30,755 nucleotides of DNA from Lentisphaeria bacterium (GTDB taxonomy: Bacteria > Verrucomicrobiota > Lentisphaeria > Victivallales > UBA1829). The translations under genes and the position numbers were made by a program. The notes below the pieces were generated by a model. The model was not told the origin of the DNA. It was given only the letters and a program-made list of their open reading frames with translations, and did not search any database. Positions 1 to 7,443 of the stretch are shown piece by piece (position 1 is the stretch's first letter; each line of letters starts with the position of its first letter). The DNA is taken from positions 1 to 30,755 of the forward strand of contig DPDG01000098.1 in NCBI GenBank assembly GCA_003526375.1, read 5' to 3'.

Positions 1-21
1 TTCCTTTGAGATTTCTGACAT
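1..21 (-). CDS. 5' end of a divergent gene (partial)
   Basis: An ATG at 21-19 on the minus strand is preceded by a perfect Shine-Dalgarno AAGGAGG (plus-strand 26-32) with a 4-nt gap. It opens a frame reading MSEISKE that runs off the left edge. Seven codons are too few to name a product. It is transcribed away from the AraC-type regulator at 148, so the two may share the roughly 125-bp regulatory region between them. The call rests only on the strong ribosome-binding site and the open frame. Confidence 0.5.
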
Positions 22-85
22 GCAGCCTCCTTATTTTCAGTTTTCTCTCAGATAAAATGATCCGGAAAATAAGATATTTCAATGA

Positions 86-115
86 TTGATATGTGTAAAT
101 ATACGACTATATTAT
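86..115 (+). promoter_or_regulatory. Probable sigma70 promoter of the AraC-type regulator
   Basis: TTGATA at 86-91 and TATTAT at 110-115 are separated by 18 nt. Transcription would start near 122. This lies downstream of the earliest in-frame ATG (82), which supports translation from the ATG at 148 instead. Confidence 0.5.
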
Positions 116-147
116 ATAGTAATGCGACATATAATCCGGAGGTGGAT

Positions 148-1290
148 ATGGCGATTTTCAAGCGGAATGAAATTCATAACAACAAATCCGTCTGGCTGGA
201 ATGGAGACAATATCACAATTTATACGGAATAAAAAGCAATGGGCTGATTGATGTTTCCATTGCAGGAACAATATTGTGCTTCCCTTCCGAAGTTGATTTC
301 CTGAACAAAAACCGTGATTCCTGGAAATTTTATCTGGTGACTGAAGGGCAGGGATGCTTTTCGTTGAACAGTAAAGAAAAAAAATACTTTAAAGCCGGTG
401 ATCTGCTGATTCTTTCGCCTCACAGCAATCGGAATATCTGTTTTCAAATTAAATCCGGATTCCTCAAACTTTTAAACTTTGAAGTCGCTGATTCTCCGGG
501 AATCCGGCATCTGTGTATTCGCGATGTCAGAACGGCAGACGTATTTCGAATAGCAAATCCGTCTTTGCTGGAAGAAGAATATCATAAAGCCATCAATTAT
601 CTGGAACATCAGGATGGCAACGATGATATTCACTACTTAGTCACCTGTTGCGCTTTTACGTTTTTATATAAAGTGCAGCAATTATGCTTTATGGAGAATC
701 GCCATGACTCTTTCAGCAATATCTACCTGGATATCAACCAGTTTCCTGAGCAGAACTATTCAATTTCCGCGCTGGCGGATCAGTTCCATATGAGCGTGCG
801 TACTTTCCAGAGAAAATTCAAACGGGATATGGGGTGTTCCATGCAGTCCCTGGTCACGACATGCCGGATCGGTCTTGCCCGTAAATTGCTGCAAACAACA
901 ACGTTGCCTGTTTCCGAAATCTCAATTCGCTCCGGCTTTTATAACCGCACCCAGTTTTCACAGGTTTTCAAAAAGATTGCGGGAATCTCTCCGAATGAAT
1001 TCAGGAAAAGTTGTTATTCAGCAGAAACTCACACCAATACGACCAATCTGGCAAGTGGTTTGAAGTATAAAAATACAGGTGGTATGAATAAACTTACAGA
1101 CCGTCAGCAGCAAATATTATGGCTGCTCAATGAGAAGAGAAATATTTCCATTAAAGAACTTGCCCGAAAATTAGATATCAACCCATCGGCTGTTCAGAAG
1201 CATCTCAACAATTTGAAAAAGCGGCATTTACTGCTGAGAGAAGGCAATCCGCGCGGAGGTCGCTGGAAGATTATCGCAGTGGAGAGATAA
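148..1290 (+). CDS. AraC-family transcriptional regulator with extra C-terminal winged helix
   Basis: A 380-aa DNA-binding regulator. Residues about 40-120 look like the cupin-type effector domain of AraC proteins (acidic and aromatic beta strands, then KAGDLLILSPHS). Residues about 205-288 are the double helix-turn-helix: ISALADQFHMSVRTFQRKFK, then the second helix pair ending in SPNEFRK. After a short polar linker, residues about 313-378 form a second, unrelated winged helix (TDRQQQILWLLNEKRNISIK, then LARKLDINPSAVQKHLNNL), similar to MarR/HTH-24 folds. The start at 148 is chosen because GGAGG lies at 138-142 just upstream and a promoter overlaps the earlier ATG at 82. The natural target could be the divergent gene at the left edge or a sugar operon nearby. 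Assignment to the family is firm; the ligand is unknown. Confidence 0.9.
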   Translation: MAIFKRNEIHNNKSVWLEWRQYHNLYGIKSNGLIDVSIAGTILCFPSEVDFLNKNRDSWKFYLVTEGQGCFSLNSKEKKYFKAGDLLILSPHSNRNICFQIKSGFLKLLNFEVADSPGIRHLCIRDVRTADVFRIANPSLLEEEYHKAINYLEHQDGNDDIHYLVTCCAFTFLYKVQQLCFMENRHDSFSNIYLDINQFPEQNYSISALADQFHMSVRTFQRKFKRDMGCSMQSLVTTCRIGLARKLLQTTTLPVSEISIRSGFYNRTQFSQVFKKIAGISPNEFRKSCYSAETHTNTTNLASGLKYKNTGGMNKLTDRQQQILWLLNEKRNISIKELARKLDINPSAVQKHLNNLKKRHLLLREGNPRGGRWKIIAVER

Positions 1291-1388
1291 ATGCAATCCC
1301 CGGTAAGACGGCTTAAATTGGTTTCATGCCCCGGCCCCGCTTGATATTGCGCATTTCAAAAAAACGGGAAAATATTTCTTTTACCCCC

Positions 1389-1417
1389 TTGACAAAAAGC
1401 ATTTTTTCGATTAAAAT
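1389..1417 (+). promoter_or_regulatory. Sigma70 promoter of the first lyase operon
   Basis: TTGACA (1389-1394), a 17-nt spacer and TAAAAT (1412-1417). It sits 41 bp upstream of the regulator start and would drive the regulator, pseudopilin, lyase and dehydrogenase genes that follow. The AT-rich stretch 1420-1455 just downstream could hold an operator for the regulator, but I could not define a convincing palindrome. Confidence 0.8.
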
Positions 1418-1457
1418 AATATCAAGTAATATTAAGAAAATATTTAATAATATCGAG

Positions 1458-2549
1458 ATGTTGATGATTCCGAAATTCAAAAAAGATCTGGTTTATGAGA
1501 AATTGCAGTCGGCGATCCGGTCCGGCGTTTATGCGCCGGGGACGAAACTGCCGAAGGAGCTGGATTTTGCGCGTGAACTTGGCGTCTCATTCATTACCCT
1601 GCGCGCGGCACTCGGCCGTCTTGAAGAAGACGGATTGATCGTCCGTATTCCGAGCAAGGGGACGTTTGTCAGCGAGTCTCCGGCAGAGCTGCGGGAGAAG
1701 TCTGCGGACGGACGCATTCTGATGGCGTTTCCGGATTTCGGGGGCGATCCCGCAGCGGAGAATCTTTTCAACCGCAACCTGATTCTCGGCGCGGTCAAGC
1801 AGGGATACCTGAGCGGATATGAGATTCTGGCGTGTCTGCCTGAGTCTGTCGATGCGCTTCTGGCGGAAAGAGCGGCGGGTGTCATCTGGGACCGTCCGCT
1901 GCCGTCTGAATATGGCCGGATCAGCGCATTGGCGCGGCGCGGGATGCCGCAGGTGACGGTCAACCGGCATATCGAAGGCATTCCCGCTGTCGGCTGCAAC
2001 TATCCGTCGGCGATCCGCCAGGCGGTGCGCCAGCTGCGGAGTATCGGGCACAAGTATATTGCGCTGATCGACCATGCGCCGGAGCGTGCGGCGGTTTTCG
2101 CCGAACGGCAGAATGCATTTTTCGAGCAGCTCCGTTATGGCGGAGTGGAGGATACCGGACGTTTTCTGATCCCGATCAACGGAGGATGCAGCACCGTTCT
2201 GAGAATTGCGGACGGCATGCGCCGGATTCCCGAAGCCACGGCGGCGATTGTTTCGGGGGTATTCATGGACGCTTTTCATACTTATGTGATGGAGGAGCGG
2301 ATCGGGGTGCCGGGAGAGCTGTCCGTAATCCAGTGGGGAGAGAACCTGCGCTTCGGACTGCATACCGATCATCCGTATTCGATCCTGACTGAACCGCGTT
2401 CCGCTGTCGGTCAGTGTGCCGTCCGGCTGATCTGCGATCACTGCCGCGGCAAACCTGTAAATGATTCCGTCCGGCTGCTTGATGCGGAGTTGCTGATGCG
2501 CACCGGCTGTGCACTGCCCCGCAACTGGAAAATGAGCGTCGGGCTTTGA
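1458..2549 (+). CDS. GntR-type regulator with LacI-like sugar-binding domain
   Basis: A 363-aa regulator. Residues about 5-75 are a GntR winged helix (LVYEKLQSAIRSG, KLPKELDFARELGVSFITLR, EEDGLIVRIPSKGTFVS). Residues about 85-360 resemble the periplasmic-binding-protein effector domain of LacI/GalR proteins (IRQAVRQLRSIGHKYIALID, GVPGELSVIQWGEN, NGG and TEPRSAVG segments). Such fusions usually sense sugars. The frame is open from 1326, but the promoter at 1389-1417 lies inside that extension, so ATG 1458 or 1464 is the real start. The Shine-Dalgarno there is weak. It is first in an operon with pseudopilin, lyase and dehydrogenase genes and probably controls them and itself. Confidence 0.88.
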   Translation: MLMIPKFKKDLVYEKLQSAIRSGVYAPGTKLPKELDFARELGVSFITLRAALGRLEEDGLIVRIPSKGTFVSESPAELREKSADGRILMAFPDFGGDPAAENLFNRNLILGAVKQGYLSGYEILACLPESVDALLAERAAGVIWDRPLPSEYGRISALARRGMPQVTVNRHIEGIPAVGCNYPSAIRQAVRQLRSIGHKYIALIDHAPERAAVFAERQNAFFEQLRYGGVEDTGRFLIPINGGCSTVLRIADGMRRIPEATAAIVSGVFMDAFHTYVMEERIGVPGELSVIQWGENLRFGLHTDHPYSILTEPRSAVGQCAVRLICDHCRGKPVNDSVRLLDAELLMRTGCALPRNWKMSVGL

Positions 2550-2605
2550 AAGATTGCATGATGAGAAAAAACAAAATACAAAAGATAAACAGGGAGTAAA
2601 GAGGT

Positions 2606-3652
2606 ATGAAAAGGAAGATTTTTACATTGATCGAGCTGCTTATAAGGAAAATTTGCAAGAAGAACATAACGCAAAGAATAAGCCTGAACCTGAATTCGGA
2701 ATTCTGTCCTGATGAAAATGTTTTTCAGGATCTCGCGGAGCGAGTCCCCCACCATGATTTTGTTTCCGATGTCGAAATCTGTGGCAATTCGCGACCGGGA
2801 ACGGTCTCCCCAAGAAGACGCAATCAATCCCTTTGCCTTTCTTCTTTCTTCTTCCTTCGATTGTTCAAATGTTTTCCTGTTCGATTGTTCGATTGTTTCC
2901 CCGTTCCTTCTTCCTTCCGTGTTTCCTGTTCGATATTCTTACTTCGCAGGGTGAAAATACGAATTTTCACCCTGATCGAGCTGCTTATCGTGATTGCGAT
3001 CATCGCGATTCTGGCGGCAATGCTTCTGCCCGCTTTGAACAAGGCGAAGAAAAAGGCACAGATGATCCAGTGTACAAGTAATTTGAAGCAAATAGGAACG
3101 ACCGCATTGGCTTATACTGTAGATTACAGGGATTGGCTGATTACTGTCAATGGGAACGCGCAATACTATCCGGATGTTTTTTTGAGGGATGCGTCGTGGC
3201 CGATTGTTCTCTGGTATTACAGAAATCATACGGAATTGCCAAATGCTTCAGTGAAAGGGGGATGCGCTTTCACTGATTTTACATGTCCTTCCTCGTCTTC
3301 TTATTGGCAGACGGGGAGGGGGTGGTCTTCTGTCAACTATGCGCTTAACATGCAATGCGGGATAAAATGGGGCAGTGGTTTATGGGGAGCTGTCGGGCTT
3401 AAGCTGCCGGGAATAAAAAATCCTTCCACACGTCTTTTATTTACGGAGGGAGGAGGGACTACTGCGGGAGGTGCCTACTTTTGGACCAGTCATGATCTGC
3501 CATCCAGAAACTGGCAAGTGGGGTTTAGCCACAATGACGGGAAGATTACCAACATTGCCTGGATGGATGGCCATGTCGCGCCCAGAATGTATTCAGAAAT
3601 CAAGATTAATACTGCTGATGCGGACAACAACTTCTGGAAAAGTGACAAATGA
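2606..3652 (+). CDS. Type II secretion-like pseudopilin (DUF1559-like), with duplicated leader
   Basis: The second leader (residues 121 onward) reads FTLIELLIVIAIIAILAAML, the class III prepilin signal and N-terminal helix. The body that follows has the typical SNLKQIG..ALAY segment and a late WMDGHVAPR motif, as in DUF1559-type pseudopilins. ATG 2606 has a good ribosome site (AGGGAG at 2591-2596), but it begins a first, cut-off leader (MKRKIFTLIELLI) that breaks off at residue 13. Residues 14-115 are an in-frame, Phe/Cys/Arg-rich stretch with no domain character, encoded by a repeat-rich insert. The functional protein may start at GTG 2951, which lacks a clear Shine-Dalgarno. Its stop overlaps the lyase start by 4 nt. 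Product would be an exported, inner-membrane-anchored pilin-like subunit. The role in this operon is inferred, perhaps lyase export or polysaccharide contact. Confidence 0.75.
   Translation: MKRKIFTLIELLIRKICKKNITQRISLNLNSEFCPDENVFQDLAERVPHHDFVSDVEICGNSRPGTVSPRRRNQSLCLSSFFFLRLFKCFPVRLFDCFPVPSSFRVSCSIFLLRRVKIRIFTLIELLIVIAIIAILAAMLLPALNKAKKKAQMIQCTSNLKQIGTTALAYTVDYRDWLITVNGNAQYYPDVFLRDASWPIVLWYYRNHTELPNASVKGGCAFTDFTCPSSSSYWQTGRGWSSVNYALNMQCGIKWGSGLWGAVGLKLPGIKNPSTRLLFTEGGGTTAGGAYFWTSHDLPSRNWQVGFSHNDGKITNIAWMDGHVAPRMYSEIKINTADADNNFWKSDK
2732..2750. repeat. Degenerate copy of a short palindromic repeat
   Basis: CTCGC-gga-GCGAG forms a 5-bp stem, followed by TCCCCC. The stretch GCGAGTCCCCC (2740-2750) is identical to 18265-18275, where the full palindrome is perfect. 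Confidence 0.5.
2826..2940 (+). repeat. Pyrimidine-rich tandem-repeat block
   Basis: A run dominated by T and C. TTCGATTGTT occurs at 2856-2865, 2880-2889 and 2888-2897, and TTTCCTGTTCGAT occurs twice (2873-2885, 2922-2934). It lies between the two pseudopilin leaders. It translates in frame to a Phe/Cys-rich segment unlikely to be a folded domain. Confidence 0.7.
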
Positions 3653-5508
3653 TGAAGAAAATTATTATAGTAATATTGGAGATTTTGCTTGGATCTGTTG
3701 TGATGGCGCAAATGCCAGTAAAAAATACAATTCCGGGAAAAGAAGTTGTCTTATTACCTGAAATGTCCGATCGGGCGTTCTGGGAGCATTGCATGGCGAT
3801 TGAACAACGTGAGCGGATTATCGCGTTGGGAAGTCAGGTTTTAATTTCCAGTCCGGTACTGCCTGGCGAGAAACTCTATGCAGAATATTTCCGCAATGGA
3901 AACCGAAGCAATTATGAGAAAGCTTATAGTAATTATTTGAAAGCGGTAAATCATTTAGCTATGGCGGCTTGTCTCAGTGGAGATATTGCTTATGTTCACA
4001 AGCTTGAATCATTGCTGATACCACTCTGCAGACATCCGAGCTGGCTTCTGCCTGCGCATGATACTGAATTGAAAAACTGGAATGGAAAGACCATAACGAT
4101 TGATCTGTTATCGTCTGAATTGGGTTGGAATCTGGCGTTGTTCCGGCAGGTGTTCCGCTCGCAGTTTACACCGGAAACAATTTCCGCGCTGGATCGGGAG
4201 CTGGAGAAACGTATTATTGCTCCTTTTGAGCGAATGGTTGAAAGAAAACAGTCTCCTTACTGGCTTTATGCAAAAAATAATTGGAGCATTGTTTGTCTGA
4301 CGAATGTCTGTGGAGTACTGTTGGCAACGGATATTGCACCAGAACGCCGATGGAAACTGCTTGATGCTGTAATTCGACATTCCACTCATTATCTTGACGG
4401 ATTCGGTAGTGATGGCTACTGTTCAGAAGGAATTACATATTGGGGATATGGTTATGGACATTATCTAATGCTTTCTTTGACACTCTACAAGGCATCAGGA
4501 GGCAAGCTCAATCTAATGAATCGGAGACAGGCACAGCTTGCAGGGGAGTATCCGGAGAAAATACGAATTTCCGATGTTCTTTTCCCGGCTTTTTCCGATT
4601 CTGAGCTTGAGGCGAGACTGCCGGTTAGGTGGCTTGGTGTGCGTGATTATTTGACGGGCAAGACATCAAATTACTGGCGTGCGGTTCAAGTTTACCGTCC
4701 GTCGTTTATCGAAGCCGCTCTCCTGCTGAATTTCCCCGCGCCGGACGCAAAGGAACTCAGCTCCGGTCCGGCTCCCGCATCTTTTTCAGAATTCCCGGAT
4801 GCAGGGATTTTTGTGATGCGTCCGGCTGCCGGAGCGAAGACACGGCTTTCCGCGGCGGTCAAGGGCGGAAGCAATGACGAGTTTCACAACCATAACGACG
4901 TCGGAGGTTTTGTGCTGGCGGTGGATGGAACGGTGCCGGTGATCGTCGATCCCGGAGCCGAGTATTACAGCGGACGTTCTTTCAGCAGCAGACGCTATGA
5001 GAGCAACCTCAACAACTCTTTCGGGCACAGCGTGCCGCGCATCAACGGGGAATTGCAGATCGCCGGGAAGAATACGCGCTCGAAAGTCGTGAAGAAAGAG
5101 GTTTCGGATGAACAGGTCAGGATTACATTCGATATCCGCAATGCCTACCGCCAGGTTCCCGGAATCGGCAGACTGGAACGGACGTTCCGTTATTCCCGCG
5201 AAGGAGCCGGGTTATTTGAAGTGACCGACAAAGCGGAGTTCGGAACACCGATGTCGTTTGAAACCGCATTGATTACATTCGGAACCTGGAAAGAGACCGC
5301 GCCCGGAAAACTGCTGCTGAGTTATCGCGGCAAATCGCTGGAAGTCGTCATCAATTGCGGCGGCGCGCCGTTCAAAGTCAGTTCGGAGGAGATCAGGGAG
5401 AAGATCCGCTGGAAAGAGAATCCGCATCGTATCGCCGTGACTCTGTCGGAACCGGTGGAAAAAGCGGAAATCCGCATGTCCTTCCGCACGCCGGAGAATT
5501 TACAATGA
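3649..5508 (+). CDS. Secreted heparinase II/III-like polysaccharide lyase
   Basis: A 619-aa protein with an N-terminal signal peptide (KKIIIVILEILLGSVVMAQ). Residues about 60-345 fit the alpha/alpha-toroid domain of alginate/heparin lyases (WNLALFRQVF, YWLYAKNNWSIVCLTNVCGV, EGITYWGYGYGHY). From about residue 380 the heparinase II/III beta-sandwich begins, with the diagnostic HNHND at 413-417 and VPVIVDPGAEYYSGR. These enzymes cleave uronic-acid polysaccharides by beta-elimination; the substrate here is unknown. The start overlaps the pseudopilin stop (ATGA), and the next gene overlaps this stop, so translation is coupled. GC content changes sharply near 4680 (residue ~344), close to the domain boundary: 18/60 G+C in 3901-3960 against 36/60 in 4921-4980. 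Confidence 0.88.
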   Translation: MMKKIIIVILEILLGSVVMAQMPVKNTIPGKEVVLLPEMSDRAFWEHCMAIEQRERIIALGSQVLISSPVLPGEKLYAEYFRNGNRSNYEKAYSNYLKAVNHLAMAACLSGDIAYVHKLESLLIPLCRHPSWLLPAHDTELKNWNGKTITIDLLSSELGWNLALFRQVFRSQFTPETISALDRELEKRIIAPFERMVERKQSPYWLYAKNNWSIVCLTNVCGVLLATDIAPERRWKLLDAVIRHSTHYLDGFGSDGYCSEGITYWGYGYGHYLMLSLTLYKASGGKLNLMNRRQAQLAGEYPEKIRISDVLFPAFSDSELEARLPVRWLGVRDYLTGKTSNYWRAVQVYRPSFIEAALLLNFPAPDAKELSSGPAPASFSEFPDAGIFVMRPAAGAKTRLSAAVKGGSNDEFHNHNDVGGFVLAVDGTVPVIVDPGAEYYSGRSFSSRRYESNLNNSFGHSVPRINGELQIAGKNTRSKVVKKEVSDEQVRITFDIRNAYRQVPGIGRLERTFRYSREGAGLFEVTDKAEFGTPMSFETALITFGTWKETAPGKLLLSYRGKSLEVVINCGGAPFKVSSEEIREKIRWKENPHRIAVTLSEPVEKAEIRMSFRTPENLQ

Positions 5509-6479
5509 GCAGGCGCGGCATACGGGCGGCGTTCTTTACCAGCCAGCCGTTTCAGATTGATTATGTTTACGCCCGGGGACGGCGCGCGATGCTGGAGGAT
5601 GAGTGCGATTTCCTGCCGGAGATCGTTACACCGGAGAATTTTGACTTCTGCCGCAAAAAGCTTGCGGGGGTCGAGGTCATCTTTTCCACATGGGGAATGT
5701 GGGCGCTGAACGATGCACAGTTGGATGCCATGCCGGAACTCCGCGCGGTGTATTATGCCGCCGGCGCCACGGATCATTTCGCAAGGCCGCTTTTGAAACG
5801 CGGTATTGCATTGCACAGCGCATGGCGTGCAAACGCGATTCCGGTTGCGGAGTTCTGCCTCGGACAGATATTGCTGGCGATGAAAGGGTTTTTCGGGAAC
5901 AGCGGCGGATACCGTTCCCCTGAACATTTCCGCGAGAATATCGGACCCGGCTGTTACGGTGATACGGTGGGATTGCTCGGCGCGGGAGCGATTTCGCAGA
6001 AACTTCAGGAACTGTTAACCAATTTTGAGCTGAATGTGATGGTAATGGCTTCGCGCCCGGAGCGGAGAACGGTGTCCATGGAGGAGGTGTTCCGCAGAGC
6101 ATTTGTGGTAAGCAACCACCTGCCGAACCGCATTGATAATCAGAATGTGATCCGCGAGGAGCATTTCCTGTCGATGCGGAAAGGGGCGGCGTTCATCAAT
6201 ACGGGACGCGGTGCGCAGGTCGATGAAGAAGGGATGACTGCGGCATTGAAAAAGCGTCCCGACCTGACTGCTCTGCTTGATGTCGCCGCGACCGAACCGC
6301 TGAGAGCCGATTCGGAACTTTACCGTCTGCCGAACGTCCGGTTGTCGGGGCACATTGCCGGTTCCTTCAACGATGAGGTGATCCGTATGGCGGATTACGT
6401 GATCGGTGATTTCCGTCGGATGCGGAACGGTGAAACGCCGCTCCACCGGATTTCGGAAGAAATGCTGATGACGCATTGA
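5505..6479 (+). CDS. D-isomer-specific 2-hydroxyacid dehydrogenase
   Basis: A 324-aa cytoplasmic NAD(P)-dependent oxidoreductase. The Rossmann motif is GAGAIS (159-164), where the third glycine of GxGxxG is Ser. The catalytic triad is complete: R235 in NTGRG, E264 in ATEP, H283 in SGHIAGS. The family reduces 2-keto acids or oxidises D-2-hydroxyacids. The ATG overlaps the lyase stop (ATGA), and MSRRG is a natural start although the frame stays open to 5355. As last gene of the operon it probably handles a sugar acid released by the lyase, which is inference. It ends 23 bp before the convergent glycerophosphodiesterase gene; no clear terminator is seen. Confidence 0.9.
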   Translation: MSRRGIRAAFFTSQPFQIDYVYARGRRAMLEDECDFLPEIVTPENFDFCRKKLAGVEVIFSTWGMWALNDAQLDAMPELRAVYYAAGATDHFARPLLKRGIALHSAWRANAIPVAEFCLGQILLAMKGFFGNSGGYRSPEHFRENIGPGCYGDTVGLLGAGAISQKLQELLTNFELNVMVMASRPERRTVSMEEVFRRAFVVSNHLPNRIDNQNVIREEHFLSMRKGAAFINTGRGAQVDEEGMTAALKKRPDLTALLDVAATEPLRADSELYRLPNVRLSGHIAGSFNDEVIRMADYVIGDFRRMRNGETPLHRISEEMLMTH

Positions 6480-6502
6480 GAGTATGCTTTCCCGGAGAAG
6501 AC

Positions 6503-7249
6503 TTAAAAAGACGGTTTTACTTTTTTCAGCAGGATTTCCGGAAAATCAGTGTAAAAGCGCCTGACTCCGAGGGCAAGAAAACGATCCATTTCTCCCGGAT
6601 TGTTTACGGTCCAGACTCCCGGAACAAGACCGGCCTCCTGAATCCGGAAAATATCGGACTTGGAAAGATATGCTTCATTGGCGACCAATGCGTGAAACTT
6701 GTTTGCAAGGGCTTCCGCAATACGTTGTTCCAGCTGTTCCGTTTTATAAATGTCATAGAAGATGACCGCTTCCGGAATTTCTTTTCCAGCCCGTTGCATG
6801 AACTCAAAATTACCGTCGTTGAATCCTGTCCATGGCTGAAATTTCATCTCCCTGATCAGATGGGCGGCAAGTTCGATACAATCTACTTTGGGCTGAAGGG
6901 AAAGACGTGTTTCCGTTTGACCTTTGACCAGTTCCATGGCTTCCGCGAGTGTTGGAATGCGTGTGTTCCTTTCCGGCAGTTCCGGGTGAGACAGGTTGAA
7001 CATGGCTGATGTGTTCAGCCTGCGCAGCTCGCTGAATTCGGTTTCATGAATAAACAATTTCTTTTCCGCATAGTTTCCCGTATGCTCGTCATGACTGAGC
7101 ACGATGATGTTGTCCCTCGTCACACGCAGGTCCGTTTCAAGCCAGTCGACACCGAGTTCTATCGCCGCCTGGAACCCTTCCAGTGTATTTTCCGCATGAT
7201 GCTGGAGATCCCCTCTGTGCCCGGTGATTCCATTATTCAGGAAACTCAT
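6503..7249 (-). CDS. Glycerophosphodiester phosphodiesterase family protein
   Basis: A 248-aa single-domain GDPD TIM barrel with no signal peptide. Family motifs are HRG (11-13), ENT (20-22), the metal-binding ETD (38-40) and HD (53-54). The usual third acidic residue in the strand L-x-E-I-K is replaced: here the strand reads RLSLQPK with Gln119. GDPDs hydrolyse glycerophosphodiesters to glycerol-3-phosphate and an alcohol. The start is set by AGGAGGA (plus strand 7253-7259) just upstream, and a promoter lies at 7289-7317. It is monocistronic. Because of the Gln, substrate or metal use may differ from UgpQ-type enzymes. Confidence 0.85.
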   Translation of the reverse strand: MSFLNNGITGHRGDLQHHAENTLEGFQAAIELGVDWLETDLRVTRDNIIVLSHDEHTGNYAEKKLFIHETEFSELRRLNTSAMFNLSHPELPERNTRIPTLAEAMELVKGQTETRLSLQPKVDCIELAAHLIREMKFQPWTGFNDGNFEFMQRAGKEIPEAVIFYDIYKTEQLEQRIAEALANKFHALVANEAYLSKSDIFRIQEAGLVPGVWTVNNPGEMDRFLALGVRRFYTDFPEILLKKVKPSF

Positions 7250-7288
7250 GATTCCTCCTTTTCGCTGTTTCATATTGTAGTTGGAGTA

Positions 7289-7317
7289 ACTATACAAGGA
7301 TATGACGGGAAAAACAA
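7289..7317 (-). promoter_or_regulatory. Promoter of the glycerophosphodiesterase gene
   Basis: On the minus strand, TTGTTT (7317-7312), a 17-nt spacer ending in TTG and TATAGT (7294-7289). Transcription would start about 33 nt before the ATG at 7249. Confidence 0.6.
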
Positions 7318-7394
7318 TTCCTGAATTATAAAAAAGTTTAATAAAATATTTAGTATATCAAAACAGGAAGCTGATTATGGAGAGAGGAGCAAAT

Positions 7395-7420
7395 AAAAAA
7401 GGCAGGATTTCAATCCTGCC
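7395..7420 (-). terminator. Intrinsic terminator after the nitronate monooxygenase-like gene
   Basis: GGCAGGATT/AATCCTGCC inverted repeat (7401-7409, 7412-7420), followed on the minus strand by a run of six T. It lies 24 bp past the stop codon at 7444. Confidence 0.85.
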
Positions 7421-7443
7421 CTGAGAAAACCATTTCAGGTGAT

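Larger units (their letters stand above)
2628..2988 (+). repeat. 16-bp direct repeat of the prepilin leader bounding a 345-bp insert
   Basis: TGATCGAGCTGCTTAT occurs at 2628-2643 and again at 2973-2988, exactly 345 bp (115 codons) apart, both in the IFTLIELLI frame. Upstream of the 16 bp the two copies encode the same residues with different third bases, so they look like two diverged leaders rather than a fresh target-site duplication. The insert holds a partial copy of a palindrome also seen at 18253 and a pyrimidine-rich repeat block. Confidence 0.8.

Noticed and set aside
82..147. N-terminal extension of the AraC regulator from ATG 82
   Set aside because: The promoter at 86-115 overlaps it, and a strong GGAGG precedes the ATG at 148.
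1326..1457. N-terminal extension of the first GntR regulator
   Set aside because: It contains the TTGACA/TAAAAT promoter and encodes a low-complexity Lys/Ile stretch unlike the family.
2438..2827. Minus-strand frame through the pseudopilin insert
   Set aside because: It covers the 3' end of the regulator and repeat DNA; it has no ribosome site and no family, although the insert is noted as a repeat.
4683..4700. tRNA T-arm-like GGTTCAA stretch
   Set aside because: It lies inside the lyase coding sequence, with no acceptor or anticodon arm nearby.
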